DNA of 64,000 nt from Caprimulgus europaeus. Taxonomy: Eukaryota > Chordata > Aves > Caprimulgiformes > Caprimulgidae. The notes below the pieces were generated by a model. It ran no database searches, was not told where the DNA came from, and saw only the letters and a list, made by a program, of their open reading frames with translations. The stretch lies in assembly GCA_907165065.1 (NCBI GenBank), contig OU015525.1:53267537-53331536 (forward strand), written 5' to 3'. A program made the translations under genes and the position numbers. Positions 63,623 to 64,000 of this stretch are shown piece after piece. Each line of letters starts with the position of its first letter. Position 1 is the stretch's first letter.

Positions 63623-64000
63623 GTCAGTGGAGCTGTGTGTGGTAGGTGGGACACATGCCGAGGAAGGGTTATGTGGGATTTACTTGCTTTAGAGCCAGCT
63701 TCACTGCTTGAGATGATTCAACCCAGCACAGAGCTCTGTCTGCCTTTGTATGAAAGGAAAATATATTTAAAGGAGATCTCAGTAAGTCATTCAGTCCCCC
63801 ATCCAAACCCAGATCAACCCTACCTACGTACATGGTTTTGCTCTAGAGGTGTTGTGCAGAGAGGCTGCTTCAGTATCGTTTTTTTTTTCCTCCCTTTGCT
63901 TTTGGTAGACACATGCATGAGTTCTCTTTGTGATTCCTGGCTTGTGCTGCAGAGAAAAGGCTGCCCAGCAGCAACCCGTACAGTCTGTTTTAATGTGTGC

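Larger units (their letters stand above)
44801..64000. other. Long AT-rich region without recognised genes
   Basis: About 19 kb of AT-rich unique sequence. I see no known gene, tRNA, rRNA, snRNA or confident transposon. Open frames reach 131 codons (54063-54458, plus) but carry no identifiable domain. Weak minus-strand exon-like segments occur at 47341-47565, 52309-52343, 56861-56903 and 57773-57910. On the plus strand 54050-54187 follows an acceptor-like CCATCATTACAG and stays open to a stop. A GC-richer patch lies at 50040-50290. None can be confirmed from the sequence alone. Confidence 0.45.

Noticed and set aside
1-64000. tRNA, rRNA, snRNA genes and CRISPR arrays
   Set aside because: No B-box-like GGTTCGAATCC with cloverleaf context, no rRNA blocks, no snRNA starts and no spaced identical repeats were seen; CRISPR is not expected in a vertebrate.

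Overview
The window reads as a stretch of bird genome. The evidence is the repeat content: 3'-end fragments of chicken-repeat-1 (CR1) LINEs carrying the avian ATTCTGTG/ATTCTATG tail, an avian ERVL-type solo LTR, and a nearly intact pair of avian-type LTRs with a lysine-tRNA primer binding site. No Alu, B1 or L1 sequence was seen. The unique DNA is strongly AT-rich and CpG-poor. The lineage within birds cannot be settled from the sequence alone.

Layout: 1-9089 unique AT-rich DNA; 9090-9250 young CR1 fragment (minus); 9251-15727 unique DNA with a GC-richer patch at about 11790-12360; 15728-16240 older CR1 (minus) split by a TAAA microsatellite; 16241-25986 unique DNA; 25992-26501 solo LTR with a perfect 5-bp target duplication; 27222-27546 CR1 3' end (plus); 30660-31440 very old CR1/L3-like pieces (minus); 31572-34185 a complete, very recent LTR-339 bp-LTR element on the minus strand; 37804-38520 old CR1 (minus), including a decayed reverse-transcriptase part; 44440-44800 an ancient CR1/L3-like piece (plus); the rest to 64000 is unique AT-rich DNA with short simple repeats.

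No known protein-coding gene is recognisable. The open frames are short and mostly unconvincing, and the longest (225 and 232 codons) lie antisense inside the LTRs. On the minus strand there is a series of short open segments between consensus splice sites (44412 to 22667), whose reading phases agree if joined in order. This could be the 3' part of an unrecognised multi-exon gene whose largest intron holds most of the mobile elements. Such segments are common by chance in AT-rich DNA, so this model is tentative.

The clearest discovery is the 2.6-kb LTR element. Its LTRs differ by only two substitutions and one 1-base length change. It retains PBS, PPT, LTR promoter and poly(A) signals and target duplication, but its 339-bp interior has no room for retroviral genes. 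It is therefore either a recently mobilised non-autonomous endogenous retrovirus or a recent internal-deletion derivative.
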